From Modicisalibacter ilicicola DSM 19980 (GTDB lineage Bacteria; Pseudomonadota; Gammaproteobacteria; Pseudomonadales; Halomonadaceae): a stretch of 64,000 nucleotides of DNA. Below, in pieces: positions 55,545 through 64,000 of the stretch (positions are counted from its first letter, which is position 1; each line of letters opens with the position of its first letter). The DNA is taken from contig NZ_FQUJ01000009.1 of the NCBI RefSeq assembly GCF_900128925.1, positions 1-64,000 on the forward strand, in the 5' to 3' direction. The notes under the pieces are model-generated. The model was not told where the DNA came from. It searched no databases and worked only from the letters and a program-made list of their open reading frames with translations. A program made the position numbers and the translations under genes.

Positions 55545-57050
55545 ATGGAAGCCCTCCTTTCGTTCATCGTGCCGTTGCGCGATGGCATCTATGCTGTCAT
55601 GAACCCGGTCAGCGATTTCATCTGGAGCTACATCCTGGTGTATCTGCTGCTGGGCGCGGGACTGTTCTTCACCGTCATGACCCGGGGAATGCAGTTCAGG
55701 ATGTTCCGTCACATGGCCAAGGTGACGATCAGCGCCCGGGGGGCCAACGGGGGTGTCAGCGGGTTTCAGGCCTTTGCCACCTCGATGGCGGCACGTCTGG
55801 GCACCGGCAACCTGGCCGGGGTGGCCATCGCCCTGTGGGTCGGCGGGCCCGGGGCGATCTTCTGGATGTGGGTCACCGCCCTGGTGGGCTTCGCCACCGC
55901 CTTCATCGAATCGTCCCTGGCCCAGCTTTACAAGCACACCAACGAGGATGGGGTCTTCCGCGGCGGTCCTGCCTACTACATCGAGCGAGGGCTGGGCTGG
56001 CGCTGGCTGGGCGCGCTGTTCGCGGTGTTCCTGGTCATCGCCTACGGGCTGGCCTTCAACGCGGCCCAGTCCAATACCATCGCCCAGGCCATGAACGGCG
56101 CCTTCGGGGTGCCCAACTGGATCACCGGCGTGGTGCTGGTGGGCCTGGTGGCACTGGTCATCTTCGGCGGCCTGAAATCCGTCGCGCGCACCGCCGAGAA
56201 GATCGTGCCGGCCATGGCCATCGCCTACCTGCTGGTCTCGATATGGATTCTCGTCACCAATCTCACCGCCGTGCCGGACATGCTGACGTTGATCGTCAAG
56301 AGCGCCTTCGGCTACGGTCCCGCGGTCGGCGGCGCGGTAGGCTATTCGATCAAGGTGGCCATGGAGAACGGCATCAAGCGCGGGCTGTTTTCCAACGAGG
56401 CAGGCATGGGTTCCACCCCCAACGCCGCCGCCCAGGCCAGCGTCAAGCACCCGGCTGCCCAGGGGCTGGTGCAGTCCTTCGGGGTCTTCGTGGACACGAT
56501 CGTGGTCTGCTCCTGCACGGCGGTGGTGATCCTGCTCTCCGGTGTCTACGACGAACTGCTGAGCAGTTCCGCCGGCGCGTCCATCGAAGGCATCAAGCTG
56601 ACCCAGGACGCCATGGTCGACCACCTGGGCTATTTCGGCGAGGTCTTCATCGCCATCATCATCCTGTTCTTTGCCTATACGTCGGTACTGGCCAATTACT
56701 CCTTCTCCGCGGTCAACATCGAGTACCTGTTTCGCGGCCATGCCAGGAAGGCGGATCACACATTTCGCTGGGTGATCCTGGCCATGGTGATGATCGGTTC
56801 GGTGGCCAAGCTCTCCTTCGTGTGGAACTTCGCCGATCTCTCCATGGGGCTGATGGCCACCACCAACCTGTTCGCCATCCTCCTGCTGTCTCCCGTCGGG
56901 CTGCGGTTGCTCAAGGATTACGAGCGTCAGCGTCGCGAGGGCCACGACGAGCCGGTCTTCGATCCGCGCGTATTGAAGAAGCCCGAGCTGGTCGATGGGG
57001 ATGTATGGCCTCCGAAACATGAGGATGTCGGCGGCGAGCAACGAAGGTAA
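55545..57050 (+). CDS. alanine/glycine:cation symporter (AGCS family)
   Basis: A 501-residue sodium-coupled amino-acid carrier. Diagnostic stretches are [70 protein letters not shown] and [16 protein letters not shown]. About ten or eleven helices are predicted. The ATG at 55545 follows AGGAGAA. It takes up alanine, glycine or a close analogue with Na+. Confidence 0.94.
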   Translation: MEALLSFIVPLRDGIYAVMNPVSDFIWSYILVYLLLGAGLFFTVMTRGMQFRMFRHMAKVTISARGANGGVSGFQAFATSMAARLGTGNLAGVAIALWVGGPGAIFWMWVTALVGFATAFIESSLAQLYKHTNEDGVFRGGPAYYIERGLGWRWLGALFAVFLVIAYGLAFNAAQSNTIAQAMNGAFGVPNWITGVVLVGLVALVIFGGLKSVARTAEKIVPAMAIAYLLVSIWILVTNLTAVPDMLTLIVKSAFGYGPAVGGAVGYSIKVAMENGIKRGLFSNEAGMGSTPNAAAQASVKHPAAQGLVQSFGVFVDTIVVCSCTAVVILLSGVYDELLSSSAGASIEGIKLTQDAMVDHLGYFGEVFIAIIILFFAYTSVLANYSFSAVNIEYLFRGHARKADHTFRWVILAMVMIGSVAKLSFVWNFADLSMGLMATTNLFAILLLSPVGLRLLKDYERQRREGHDEPVFDPRVLKKPELVDGDVWPPKHEDVGGEQRR

Positions 57051-57112
57051 ACTATCGCCCCTCACGGGACGCGGTCACGAACGCATCGATGCTTGAGTCA
57101 GAAAACCAGGGT

Positions 57113-57835
57113 ATGAACGACGAAACGAACGGTAACGACGGGACGAGCCTGCGACCCAGGCGCGGCGTGAAGAGCTACGTCTTGCGGGCCGGACGCATGA
57201 CCACCGCCCAGACCCGGGGGCTGGAAGAGGTGTGGCCCCGGCTGGGGCTGCGTGTAGAGGACGGCCACCAGGATCTGGATCGCCTGTTCGGGCGCCACGC
57301 GCCGCGGATCGTGGAGATCGGCTTCGGCATGGGGGCGTCGCTGGTCGAACAGGCCGAGACGCACCCCGGGGTGGACTTCATCGGCATCGAGGTGCATGCC
57401 CCGGGCGTCGGCAAGCTGCTCGACGAGGCCGACAAGCGCGGCCTGACCAACCTGCGGGTCTACCGCGAGGACGCGCTGGAGGTGCTGTCGCGCTGCCTGC
57501 CGGAAGCGAGCCTCGATGCGGTGCAGCTGTTCTTTCCCGACCCTTGGCCGAAGAAGAAGCATCACAAGCGGCGCATCGTCCAACCCGCCTTCATCGAACT
57601 GGCGCGCACGCGGCTGAAACCCGGCGGTGTATTGCACATGGCGACCGACTGGGAAGCCTACGCCGAGCACATGGTCGAGGTGATGGCCGATGCGCGGGGG
57701 TATCGCAATACGGCGGAAGAAGACACGGCGCCTTACGTGCCCCGCCCCGAGTTCCGTCCCTCGACCAAGTTCGAGGCCCGCGGCGAGCGGCTCGGCCATG
57801 GCGTCTGGGACTTGATCTTCGCCCGGGAGGCCTGA
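57113..57835 (+). CDS. trmB: tRNA (guanine-N7-)-methyltransferase
   Basis: A 240-residue Class I methyltransferase that makes m7G46 in tRNA. Landmarks: [18 protein letters not shown] motif [29 protein letters not shown], and [17 protein letters not shown] with the conserved DPWxKxRH-type loop. The start is uncertain: ATG 57113 or the in-frame ATG 57089. The last 103 bases overlap, on the opposite strand, the end of the DMT transporter gene. Confidence 0.95.
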   Translation: MNDETNGNDGTSLRPRRGVKSYVLRAGRMTTAQTRGLEEVWPRLGLRVEDGHQDLDRLFGRHAPRIVEIGFGMGASLVEQAETHPGVDFIGIEVHAPGVGKLLDEADKRGLTNLRVYREDALEVLSRCLPEASLDAVQLFFPDPWPKKKHHKRRIVQPAFIELARTRLKPGGVLHMATDWEAYAEHMVEVMADARGYRNTAEEDTAPYVPRPEFRPSTKFEARGERLGHGVWDLIFAREA

Positions 57836-58839
57836 GTGCCCGGCGCCGCCGGTTCATGGCGCGGCGCGCGAACGCTCGCGCCGCTTCCTTGCTTCCCGGG
57901 ATCGCCGAACGTCAGAAGCACTCCCAGGGCGGCCACGATCATGCCCAGGCCGCCCAGCAGGCCAGGCAGTTCGTCGAACAGCAGCGCCGTCCACACCAGC
58001 GTCACCGCCGGCGTCAGGTAGATCAGGGTCGACAGGCGTGTCACGCCAAAGCGTGAGAGCCCCTGGACGAAGAAACCGTAGCCGCCGAAGGTTGCCAGCA
58101 CCACCAGCCAGGCCATCACCAGGAGAGACTCCCGGGATATGGCCGGTGGGGCGATCCCGTCCTCCCCAAGAAGCAATGCGGCGGCGAAAAACACCCCCGT
58201 CGCGGCCGCCAGTTGCAAGGTCAGGCGTGCCTCCAGAGGCAAGCCGCGGTCCGGGCGAGCCGTCATCACGCTGCCCAGGGTCACCGACGCCACCGCCAGG
58301 ACCGGCAGGCCGTAGGCCCAGATCGGGGCCCCGCCTACCCCCCGGGCGTCATCGAGCACGCACAGCCCAGCCCCCAGGGTCGCCACCAGCATGCCAAGCC
58401 ATTGAACGCGGGAACTCCTCTCGTTCAGCCACAGGGCGGCAAGGGTCGCGGCGGCCAGAGGTTGCAAGGCGCCGATCAAGGAGGCGACGCCGGCACTGAC
58501 CCCCTGCTGGATACCCACCAGCATGGCCAGCAGGTAGAGGCCTACCGTCAGGCTGCCGCTGGCCAGCTCACCACGCAGCTCTCTTGCGGAAATGCGTCCG
58601 CTGCCTTCTCCCAGGGCACGAAGCAGCCACCAGAGTGCTGCCAATGCCGTCGCCAGGGCGAAGCGCCAGGCATAGAGGGCCAAGGGAGGCGTATCGATGG
58701 CCACCGCCAGGCGGCTGCCGACGAAACCACTGCTCCAGCACAGCACGAACCCCGTTGCGATGACGACACCGCCCAGTGGCAGCGTGGCGGAGCGTGGGGG
58801 CAGTGCGAGACGCCATCCGCGTCGATAGAGCCAGGACAT
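57733..58839 (-). CDS. EamA/DMT-family transporter
   Basis: A 368-residue ten-helix transporter with two EamA halves ([20 protein letters not shown] and [17 protein letters not shown] mark their starts). After the last helix (about residue 315) comes an unusual ~50-residue basic tail ([20 protein letters not shown]...), encoded partly antisense to the 3' end of trmB. The tail may be a read-through into the neighbouring gene rather than a functional part. The substrate is unknown. It is divergent from a LysR gene that probably controls it. Confidence 0.85.
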   Translation of the reverse strand: MSWLYRRGWRLALPPRSATLPLGGVVIATGFVLCWSSGFVGSRLAVAIDTPPLALYAWRFALATALAALWWLLRALGEGSGRISARELRGELASGSLTVGLYLLAMLVGIQQGVSAGVASLIGALQPLAAATLAALWLNERSSRVQWLGMLVATLGAGLCVLDDARGVGGAPIWAYGLPVLAVASVTLGSVMTARPDRGLPLEARLTLQLAAATGVFFAAALLLGEDGIAPPAISRESLLVMAWLVVLATFGGYGFFVQGLSRFGVTRLSTLIYLTPAVTLVWTALLFDELPGLLGGLGMIVAALGVLLTFGDPGKQGSGASVRAPRHEPAAPGTQASRAKIKSQTPWPSRSPRASNLVEGRNSGRGT

Positions 58840-58893
58840 AGATAGCCTCCCTTGTCGCAGTTGAATGGTAGCGAGGCAAGTCTGGACCCTCTA

Positions 58894-58935
58894 GAGTGTT
58901 CAATGAATCGATATTTATTTCACTGAGTGTTCAAT
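58894..58935. repeat. 11-bp direct repeats before the LysR gene
   Basis: GAGTGTTCAAT occurs at 58894-58904 and 58925-58935, 31 bases (about three helical turns) apart; the second copy ends at the base before the LysR ATG. It probably controls the divergent LysR/DMT pair. Confidence 0.5.
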
Positions 58936-59859
58936 ATGACTGAAGTCTCGACCGGGGCACTGGATCTCGAGGCACTGCGCAGCTTCGTAGTAGTCGCCCA
59001 GCAGGGCACGCTGGCTGCCGCCGCGGATCAGCGCAACCGCACCGTCAGCGCCATCAGCATGCAGATCAAGCGCCTGGAGGAGCATCTGGACACGCGCCTG
59101 CTCCTGCGCGGGGCACGGGGGGTGAGTCCGACACCCACCGGCGAGGCATTGTTGCGTGAAGCCAGGGAGCTGCTGCGCCAGCACGACAATCTTCTGGCAC
59201 GCTTCACCGGCCGGGGGTTGAGCGGTACGGTACGCTTCGGGTTGCCGGAGGATTACGCCAGCGAGCTGGTGGGACAGATATTGCCGGAATTCCTCGCCAG
59301 TCATCCGGACGTGCTCCTGGAGGCCGTGACGGCCACCAGTGGCGAGCTGATCAAGCGCCTGCAGCGAGGCGAGCTGACCCTGGCGGTGCTGCTCGACCGG
59401 CAGAATCGGCTGCGAGGCGGCGAGCCCCTGTGGCGAACAACACCGGTGTGGGCCGCCGCCCGGGAGGCGCGCCTGGAGGGCGATCAGCCCCTGCCCCTGG
59501 CCCTGCATCCCGTGGACTGCCCCTATCGTGCGCTGGGAGTCGAGGCCCTGGAAGCGATCGGCAGGGCCTGGTACGCGGTATTCACCAGCACCAGCATCAA
59601 TGCCCTGGAAACGGCGGTGGAGTCGGGCTTGGCGGTCGGTATCCTCGATCGTCGCCGCCTGACCCCGGCCATGCGCGTGCTGGACGAAAGCGATGGTCTG
59701 CCTTCCCTGCATGGTGGAGAAGCCAAGCTCTATTTCGGTCAGCGCATCGCCGCGGATTCGCGACCGGCGGTCGAGGCGCTGGCCGCCTTGCTGCGCGAGC
59801 GCCTTCACCGGCGCGCGCCCTGGCCCGGCGAGCGTTCCGATAACACGCGCAAGGGCTGA
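58936..59859 (+). CDS. LysR-family transcriptional regulator
   Basis: A 307-residue LysR-type regulator: winged helix (LDLEALRSFVVVAQQGTLAAAA, RTVSAISMQIKRLEEHL) and a substrate domain. An ATG at 58936 directly follows an 11-bp repeat; a GTG nine bases earlier is possible. It is divergent from the DMT-family transporter and likely regulates it. Ligand unknown. Confidence 0.88.
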   Translation: MTEVSTGALDLEALRSFVVVAQQGTLAAAADQRNRTVSAISMQIKRLEEHLDTRLLLRGARGVSPTPTGEALLREARELLRQHDNLLARFTGRGLSGTVRFGLPEDYASELVGQILPEFLASHPDVLLEAVTATSGELIKRLQRGELTLAVLLDRQNRLRGGEPLWRTTPVWAAAREARLEGDQPLPLALHPVDCPYRALGVEALEAIGRAWYAVFTSTSINALETAVESGLAVGILDRRRLTPAMRVLDESDGLPSLHGGEAKLYFGQRIAADSRPAVEALAALLRERLHRRAPWPGERSDNTRKG

Positions 59860-59873
59860 TTCGTGGAGAAATC

Positions 59874-59904
59874 GAAAAAAGCGGCGATTCATGAGAATCG
59901 CCGC
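59874..59904 (-). terminator. strong terminator on the minus strand
   Basis: A perfect 10-bp stem GCGGCGATTC/GAATCGCCGC with a 4-base loop, followed on the minus strand by TTTTTT. The nearest minus-strand gene is the AEC transporter, whose stop lies about 180 bases upstream. It also ends near the LysR stop (plus strand), but the T run is only on the minus strand. Confidence 0.75.
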
Positions 59905-59938
59905 ACAAGACCGTGACTAGCTTGATGAGGAGATAACC

Positions 59939-60019
59939 ATGGCAGGGAAATCGATCCCGATGATCAGCCTTCTCTGCGATGGAAAGCGGCGTCTGGCGAA
60001 CGCCACACCTGCAAGATAA
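59939..60019 (+). CDS. possible 26-residue small protein
   Basis: An ATG with a strong GAGGAGA ribosome site, six bases ahead, opens 26 codons ending in TAA: MAGKSIPMISLLCDGKRRLA then six residues. It is directly followed (60022) by an inverted repeat and a T run on the same strand. I know no homologue. It could be a true small protein, a leader peptide, a relic of a larger gene, or chance. Confidence 0.35.
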   Translation: MAGKSIPMISLLCDGKRRLANATPAR

Positions 60020-60021
60020 CC

Positions 60022-60063
60022 ATTCTCATTCAGGGCGTCAAGAAAAATGAGAATCTTTTTTAT
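60022..60063 (+). terminator. inverted repeat with T run; terminator or Fur-like box
   Basis: ATTCTCATT (60022-60030) and AATGAGAAT (60046-60054) are a perfect 9-bp inverted repeat, followed by CTTTTTT. It can form a terminator for the small frame. Alternatively the AATGAGAATC and GATAACCATTCTCATT strings resemble halves of a Fur box (about 12-13 of 19 positions). Confidence 0.5.
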
Positions 60064-60082
60064 TTAGCTGCCGGGATGCGGT

Positions 60083-60997
60083 TCACCCCACCAGAGAGAG
60101 CCAGAGTGGCAGGGTGATCATCGCCAGCAAGGTCTGACCGGTGATCAACGCGGCCATCAGTTCCGCATCGCCACCCAGCTGGCGTGCCAGGATGTAGGCC
60201 GATGTCGCGGTGGGCAGGGCGGCGAACAGCAGGACGATGTCGCGACTCACCGCGTCCAGGCCGATCAGCAGGGCCAGGGCCACCACCACGGCGGGCATCA
60301 ATATCAGCTTGACCAGGTTTGCCGCCCACACGCCACGGTCGAGCCGCATCAGTGCCTGGGGGCGCAGCGCCACGCCCACCGCCACCAGCCCCAGCGGCAG
60401 GGCCGCGCGGCCGAGCAGGGTGACCGCCTTCTCGCTCCACCCCGGCAGGCCGATACCGCTGAGGTTGAGCAGGATGCCGCCGAGACAGGCCAGGATCAGC
60501 GGGTTGCGTGCCAGCGCGGACAGGCTCTTGGTCACGCTCGACGGCCCCAGCGTGCCGGCGGCGACGAAGCTCGCCACGCAGAGGACATTGACCACCGGTA
60601 CCAGCAATGCCACCGCCACGGCGGCCGTGGTGGTGCCGGCGTCAGCGTGAAGGGCGGCGGCACCGGCGACACCGACGTAGGTATTGAAGCGCAGGGCACC
60701 CTGGAAGACCGAGGTGAAGGCCGCGGCATCGATTCGCAGTCGCGCACGCAGGCCCCACAGCAGCGTGGCGAAAAGTGCCATGGTGCCGAGCAGCACCAGG
60801 GCCAGGCGGCCGACGGGAACCTGGGAGACGTCGGTGGTGGCCAGCGTGGCCAGCAACATGGCGGGGAAGAGCAGGAAATAGATCAGTTGCTCGAGGCGAG
60901 GCCAGAAGTCTCCCGCCGGCCAGCGCAGCCAGCCGAAAAGGGCGCCCAGCAGTATCAACAGGAACAGCGGGCCGAGCGCGTTTTCGACACCGGTCAT
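60083..60997 (-). CDS. AEC-family transporter (auxin efflux carrier type)
   Basis: A 304-residue ten-helix membrane protein of the AEC family. The N-terminal half has LLILLGALFGWLRWPAGDFWP, LIYFLLFPAMLLATLA; the second half mirrors it (AALPTATSAYILARQLGGD is the best marker). Bacterial AEC members move malate, malonate or amino acids; the substrate is unknown. The start is the ATG at 60997, with GGAGAT upstream. Confidence 0.88.
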   Translation of the reverse strand: MTGVENALGPLFLLILLGALFGWLRWPAGDFWPRLEQLIYFLLFPAMLLATLATTDVSQVPVGRLALVLLGTMALFATLLWGLRARLRIDAAAFTSVFQGALRFNTYVGVAGAAALHADAGTTTAAVAVALLVPVVNVLCVASFVAAGTLGPSSVTKSLSALARNPLILACLGGILLNLSGIGLPGWSEKAVTLLGRAALPLGLVAVGVALRPQALMRLDRGVWAANLVKLILMPAVVVALALLIGLDAVSRDIVLLFAALPTATSAYILARQLGGDAELMAALITGQTLLAMITLPLWLSLVG

Positions 60998-61107
60998 GTC
61001 ATCTCCTCAACAGGCCTGCCCTGCGACAACCGTTCACGTCCGCCCGGGCATGATGGCTGGTAAGCTCATCATCCATTCGTTGTGTCCGCCGGGATCCCCT
61101 CATCATC

Positions 61108-61608
61108 ATGCAACCAAGAATCGGTGACAGTGGCACGTTTCCGCTGCGCAATCTGCTGACGGTCATCACGCTGGCCATACTGCTCATGGCCGTGTGGTAT
61201 CTGTTCGCTCACTACCTGCGCAGTGGCGGCAAGGATATCGCGTGGTACCCTCCCGAGACACCCTGCAATCTCCATCGTGGGGCTTGTCACGCCCCGCTGG
61301 GCGAGCAGGCCAGGCTGCACCTCGCCCTGGGCAGCGAGATCGCACCCCTCGAGCCGCTGCCGATCGAGGTGCGGCTCGAGGGGGCCGAGGCCGAGCGGGT
61401 CGTGGTATTGTTCGAGGGTCGCGGCATGGATATGGGGCTGCATCGCTTCGTGCTAGACGCCGTGAGCGCTGACCGTTTCCGGGGGCTGGGCCAGTTCGGG
61501 GTCTGCAGCCTTAAGGTGATGCCCTGGCGGATCAAGGTGCTGGTCGATACCGCCGATGGGCGCAAGGGCAGCTGGTTCGATATCGAGGTGAGGCGGAGGT
61601 CTGGATGA
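61108..61608 (+). CDS. hypothetical membrane-anchored protein, partner of SCO
   Basis: A 166-residue protein with one N-terminal membrane helix (LLTVITLAILLMAVWYLF) and a ~130-residue extracytoplasmic beta-rich part. It has two cysteines close together (PCNLHRGACHAP) and the string GRGMDMGLHRF, whose Met/His residues could bind copper. The stop overlaps the SCO start by four bases, so the two are made together. I infer a role in copper delivery to cytochrome oxidase, from position only. Confidence 0.65.
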   Translation: MQPRIGDSGTFPLRNLLTVITLAILLMAVWYLFAHYLRSGGKDIAWYPPETPCNLHRGACHAPLGEQARLHLALGSEIAPLEPLPIEVRLEGAEAERVVVLFEGRGMDMGLHRFVLDAVSADRFRGLGQFGVCSLKVMPWRIKVLVDTADGRKGSWFDIEVRRRSG

Positions 61609-62213
61609 GCCATTTCAGTCATGTACAGCGTTGGGTGATGGCGCTGGGCGCCGTTGCGCTGGTCATCGCGCTGGTGCTGACATGGGTGATGCTGCAGCGA
61701 CCCGGCGATGGATACGAGGCGCCTCCTGGCGGCCCCGTGACACTGCCTTCCACCCAGGGCGAATTCTCGCTGGGTGATCTAGGCGACGATCAGGTGGCAG
61801 TGCTGTTCTTCGGCTACACCCATTGCCCCGATGTCTGCCCGCTGAGCATGGCGGTGGTGCGTCAGACCCTGGCCCGGCTCGATGAGCAGGCGAGGCAGCG
61901 GGTGGTGCCGGTGCTGATCTCGGTGGATCCGGAGCGGGACGATCTTGCGAGGCTGAAGGAGTATGTGGGCTATTTCGGGCCACGGTTCATCGGTGCGACC
62001 GGCAGTCAGGCGCAGCTTGAGGAGATTGCCGAGCGCTATGGCGTATTCTGGCGCAAGGTGGATACCGACGACTCGGCGATGGGCTACACCGTCGATCACA
62101 GTGCCTCGCTGTTCATCGTCGACAACCAGGGCAAGATACTCAAGCAGGTGGTGTACTCGCCGGTGCCCCAGGCGCTGACCAGCGCCTTGGAGCAGGTGCT
62201 GTCGGCAAGCTGA
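61605..62213 (+). CDS. SCO-family protein (copper chaperone)
   Basis: A 202-residue thioredoxin-fold protein anchored by one N-terminal helix (residues ~10-30). The copper/thiol motif is C74-P-D-V-C78 in GYTHCPDVCPL, and the conserved distal His165 is in VDHSASLFIVD. Sco proteins load the CuA site of cytochrome c oxidase or act as thiol reductases. It is coupled to the preceding membrane protein gene (ATGA overlap). Confidence 0.93.
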   Translation: MSHFSHVQRWVMALGAVALVIALVLTWVMLQRPGDGYEAPPGGPVTLPSTQGEFSLGDLGDDQVAVLFFGYTHCPDVCPLSMAVVRQTLARLDEQARQRVVPVLISVDPERDDLARLKEYVGYFGPRFIGATGSQAQLEEIAERYGVFWRKVDTDDSAMGYTVDHSASLFIVDNQGKILKQVVYSPVPQALTSALEQVLSAS

Positions 62214-62219
62214 CGTCAC

Positions 62220-63263
62220 TCACTGCGGTTTTCCGGCAATGTGATCGACCATCGCCTTGAGGGCCTGGATCTGCTGGCCCTGGCGGCTGTCGTAGCCGGG
62301 ATCGCGCTGCCAGCTGCTCTCATCGTAGCCCCACCAGTCCCAGCATCCCTTGGGGTTGGGCAGACTGGGCCTGGCCTGAGGGTAGAGCACGACGAGCTGA
62401 TTCTCCGCCGCCCAGGCGTTGAGCCCTGAATGGCGCACGAAGGTCTCGCCGATCTGCGCGCTGCCCATCGAGCAGCCATGCAGGGCGACGGTCAGGGCGC
62501 AGGGCGCGCCTTCCTCGCAGGTCTTGGGGATGTAGACATAGCCTTCCTCGGCCAGCCCCCCCTCGTGGAATGCCGTCTGGTCGAATCGCATCAGCATGCC
62601 ACGGCCATCGCCCCGGGGCGCTTCCAGGCGTTCCGGATAGAGCCACTCCAGAGCCTGACCGGCCCCATCGAAATTGCAACGTAACAGGTAAGGGCTGCCC
62701 CCTTGCGTGCATGGCGCGAGATCCGCCCCTTCGCTGGCGTTCGCGGCAACCGGCCAGCCGTGGGCCGCCACTTCGCTGTACACGACCTCGAGCTGGCTCT
62801 CGGGCGTTTCCAGCCACTCCCGGTACTGCTCGGCCAGCAGCTCGGTCAGGCGCGGATCGACGACCTCGTCGTGCTGCCCATGCCAGAGGTAGACGCGCTG
62901 CCTGGCCAGCGCCCCCGGGCTGCCCACCTGGTTCTTCTCCAGGTACGCCGCATGGCGGTTTTCCAGTGTCGCCAGGTCGGGTAGACCCAGCCGGGTGTTC
63001 ATGCACTGGGTCAGCGCCAGGGCGAGCGTTCCCTGGGCACAGCCCCAGGGACCGGCGGCGAATACCGCCAGCCCGGAGAAGCGCTCAGGCCAGGCAACCG
63101 CCAGCTGAGTCGCCATGTAGCCGCCGGAGGAGACCCCCATCACGCTGATGGCCTCGGGCTCGATATCGAGCACCGCCAGGGGCGACGCCTTCGCGTCCTC
63201 GGCAGCCACCGCCGACGCCGGTAGCGTCAGCCAGACGAGAAGGAGCGCGATCGGAAACGTCAT
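62220..63263 (-). CDS. secreted PHB-depolymerase-like esterase
   Basis: A 347-residue alpha/beta-hydrolase with a signal peptide (MTFPIALLLVWLTLPASAVA). The lipase box is GVSSGG with Ser45; the catalytic base region GCSMGSAQIGE and the Trp-rich C-terminus (GCWDWWGYDESSW) match type-2 extracellular polyhydroxybutyrate depolymerases, though no substrate-binding or linker domain is present. Whether it acts on PHB or other esters is open. The gene overlaps nothing and lies 6 bases past the FKBP stop. Confidence 0.85.
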   Translation of the reverse strand: MTFPIALLLVWLTLPASAVAAEDAKASPLAVLDIEPEAISVMGVSSGGYMATQLAVAWPERFSGLAVFAAGPWGCAQGTLALALTQCMNTRLGLPDLATLENRHAAYLEKNQVGSPGALARQRVYLWHGQHDEVVDPRLTELLAEQYREWLETPESQLEVVYSEVAAHGWPVAANASEGADLAPCTQGGSPYLLRCNFDGAGQALEWLYPERLEAPRGDGRGMLMRFDQTAFHEGGLAEEGYVYIPKTCEEGAPCALTVALHGCSMGSAQIGETFVRHSGLNAWAAENQLVVLYPQARPSLPNPKGCWDWWGYDESSWQRDPGYDSRQGQQIQALKAMVDHIAGKPQ

Positions 63264-63269
63264 CGAGGC

Positions 63270-63986
63270 TTATTCGTCGTCGCTTTCGCCATCGTCGCTG
63301 GCTTCCTCGACACCCAGCAGTTCGACCTTGAAGGTGAGGGTTTCGTTGGGGCCGATGGGGCCACCGGTGCCGGCGGGTCCATAGGCCAGATCGGAAGGCA
63401 GGTAGATCATCCAGGTGTCCCCGACGCTCATCATCTGCAAGGCTTCCTGCCACCCCTCGATGACCTGGTCGACCTGGAATTCGACCGGCTCGCCACGCTG
63501 ATAGGAGCTGTCGAACACGGTACCGTCGATCAGCTTGCCTTCGTAGTGCACCCTGACGGTGTCCTTGGGGTCCGGCGTGGCGCCGTCACCGGATTCGAGT
63601 TCCTCGTACTGCAGACCCGACTCGGTGACCTTCACGCCTTCCTTGTCGGCGTTTTCCTCCAGGAACTTCTCGCCCTCGACACGGTTGGCCTCGGCGGCCT
63701 TCTGGGCTTCTTCCTGCTGTTCGGCCATCTTCTGCTGCTGGAACTGGGTGAGCGCCTTGGCCATCTCCTCGTCGCTCATCTGGAGCTCGTTGCCGGCATA
63801 GATGTCCTTGATCGCCTGGGAGAAGGCATCGACGTCGAGCTCCTCGATGTCCTGAGACAGGCTCTGACCCAGGGTCACGCCGATGCTGTAGCTGAGTCTT
63901 TCCTGCTCGCTCTCCGGGGCGGCGAGCGCCAGTGGCGCGGCACCCAGGATGGCGCCAAGGGTGGCAGCGGTCACCAATGTTTTCAT
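63270..63986 (-). CDS. FKBP-type peptidyl-prolyl isomerase (FkpA/FklB-like)
   Basis: A 238-residue periplasmic isomerase. A signal peptide (MKTLVTAATLGAILGAAPLALA) is followed by an N-terminal helical dimerisation region rich in Gln/Glu (LTQFQQQKMAEQQEEAQKA) and a C-terminal FKBP domain (YEGKLIDGTVFDSSYQRGE, WQEALQMMSVGDTWMIYLPS partly quoted). A short acidic tail ends the chain. The layout matches FkpA/Mip. The next gene on this strand (PHB-depolymerase-like) is 6 bases downstream. Confidence 0.94.
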   Translation of the reverse strand: MKTLVTAATLGAILGAAPLALAAPESEQERLSYSIGVTLGQSLSQDIEELDVDAFSQAIKDIYAGNELQMSDEEMAKALTQFQQQKMAEQQEEAQKAAEANRVEGEKFLEENADKEGVKVTESGLQYEELESGDGATPDPKDTVRVHYEGKLIDGTVFDSSYQRGEPVEFQVDQVIEGWQEALQMMSVGDTWMIYLPSDLAYGPAGTGGPIGPNETLTFKVELLGVEEASDDGESDDE

Positions 63987-64000
63987 GAAGGCTCCTTGAG

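Overview
The window is high-GC, densely coded DNA from a Gammaproteobacterium. Its gene content (ubiK, comM, hemE, the finR-fpr pair, glnK-amtB, PuuD-type urate oxidation) fits Halomonadaceae such as Halomonas best. That assignment is my inference from gene families, not a database result. No rRNA, tRNA or CRISPR array was recognised.

Layout. (1) 1-3544: the start of a PAAR-domain gene running off the left edge, a short-chain dehydrogenase, a catalytically degenerate dihydroorotase and a DUF6455 protein. (2) 3565-19356: a purine/ureide region that runs from urate to pyruvate with one step missing. PuuD oxidises urate; UraH and UraD make allantoin; a racemase and PuuE lead to allantoate; AllE and AllA release glyoxylate; Gcl, GlxR and glycerate 2-kinase make 2-phosphoglycerate; a pyruvate kinase overlaps the kinase gene. 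Hyi and an NCS1 permease complete the set, with an IclR-type and a GntR/FCD-type regulator inside. Allantoate amidohydrolase (AllC) is not seen. (3) 19397-31301: two tandem periplasmic PRC-barrel proteins, a D-threonine-aldolase-like PLP enzyme, a membrane-anchored phosphodiesterase-type protein, serA, xseB-ispA-dxs, djlA, a glutathione transferase and an NhaC antiporter. (4) 31452-36458: a probable accessory island with a 1033-residue BTAD/STAND regulator and a DUF4242 protein on one strand, and a GFA protein plus nitrilase on the other. (5) 36592-43390: hlyIII, ribA, hemE, vanZ, a host-attachment-family protein, a decayed IS481 copy and finR/fpr. (6) 43471-50633: glnK-amtB-glnK with a duplicated glnK tail, ubiK, comM, a calcium/sodium antiporter, an aminotransferase and a lipoprotein. 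(7) 50630-63986: an alpha/beta hydrolase, malate synthase G, a PaaI-type thioesterase, an alanine/glycine symporter, trmB, several transporters and regulators, a SCO pair, a PHB-depolymerase-like protein and an FKBP isomerase.

The strongest regulatory reading is this. A perfect 11-bp inverted repeat of IclR type (TGGAAA/TTTCCA core) lies directly upstream of gcl, and a related site lies upstream of malate synthase G. The IclR gene encoded beside uraD may therefore join ureide breakdown with glyoxylate use. A second motif, TTGTAYACAA-like, recurs at the uraH/uraD, gntR, racemase and puuE promoters and is a candidate site for the GntR-type protein. Smaller oddities are an IS481 remnant whose CTAG target contains a stop codon, an 83-bp perfect duplication of the glnK 3' end, 12-bp-period repeats before the BTAD gene, and a 26-codon reading frame sitting between two hairpins.
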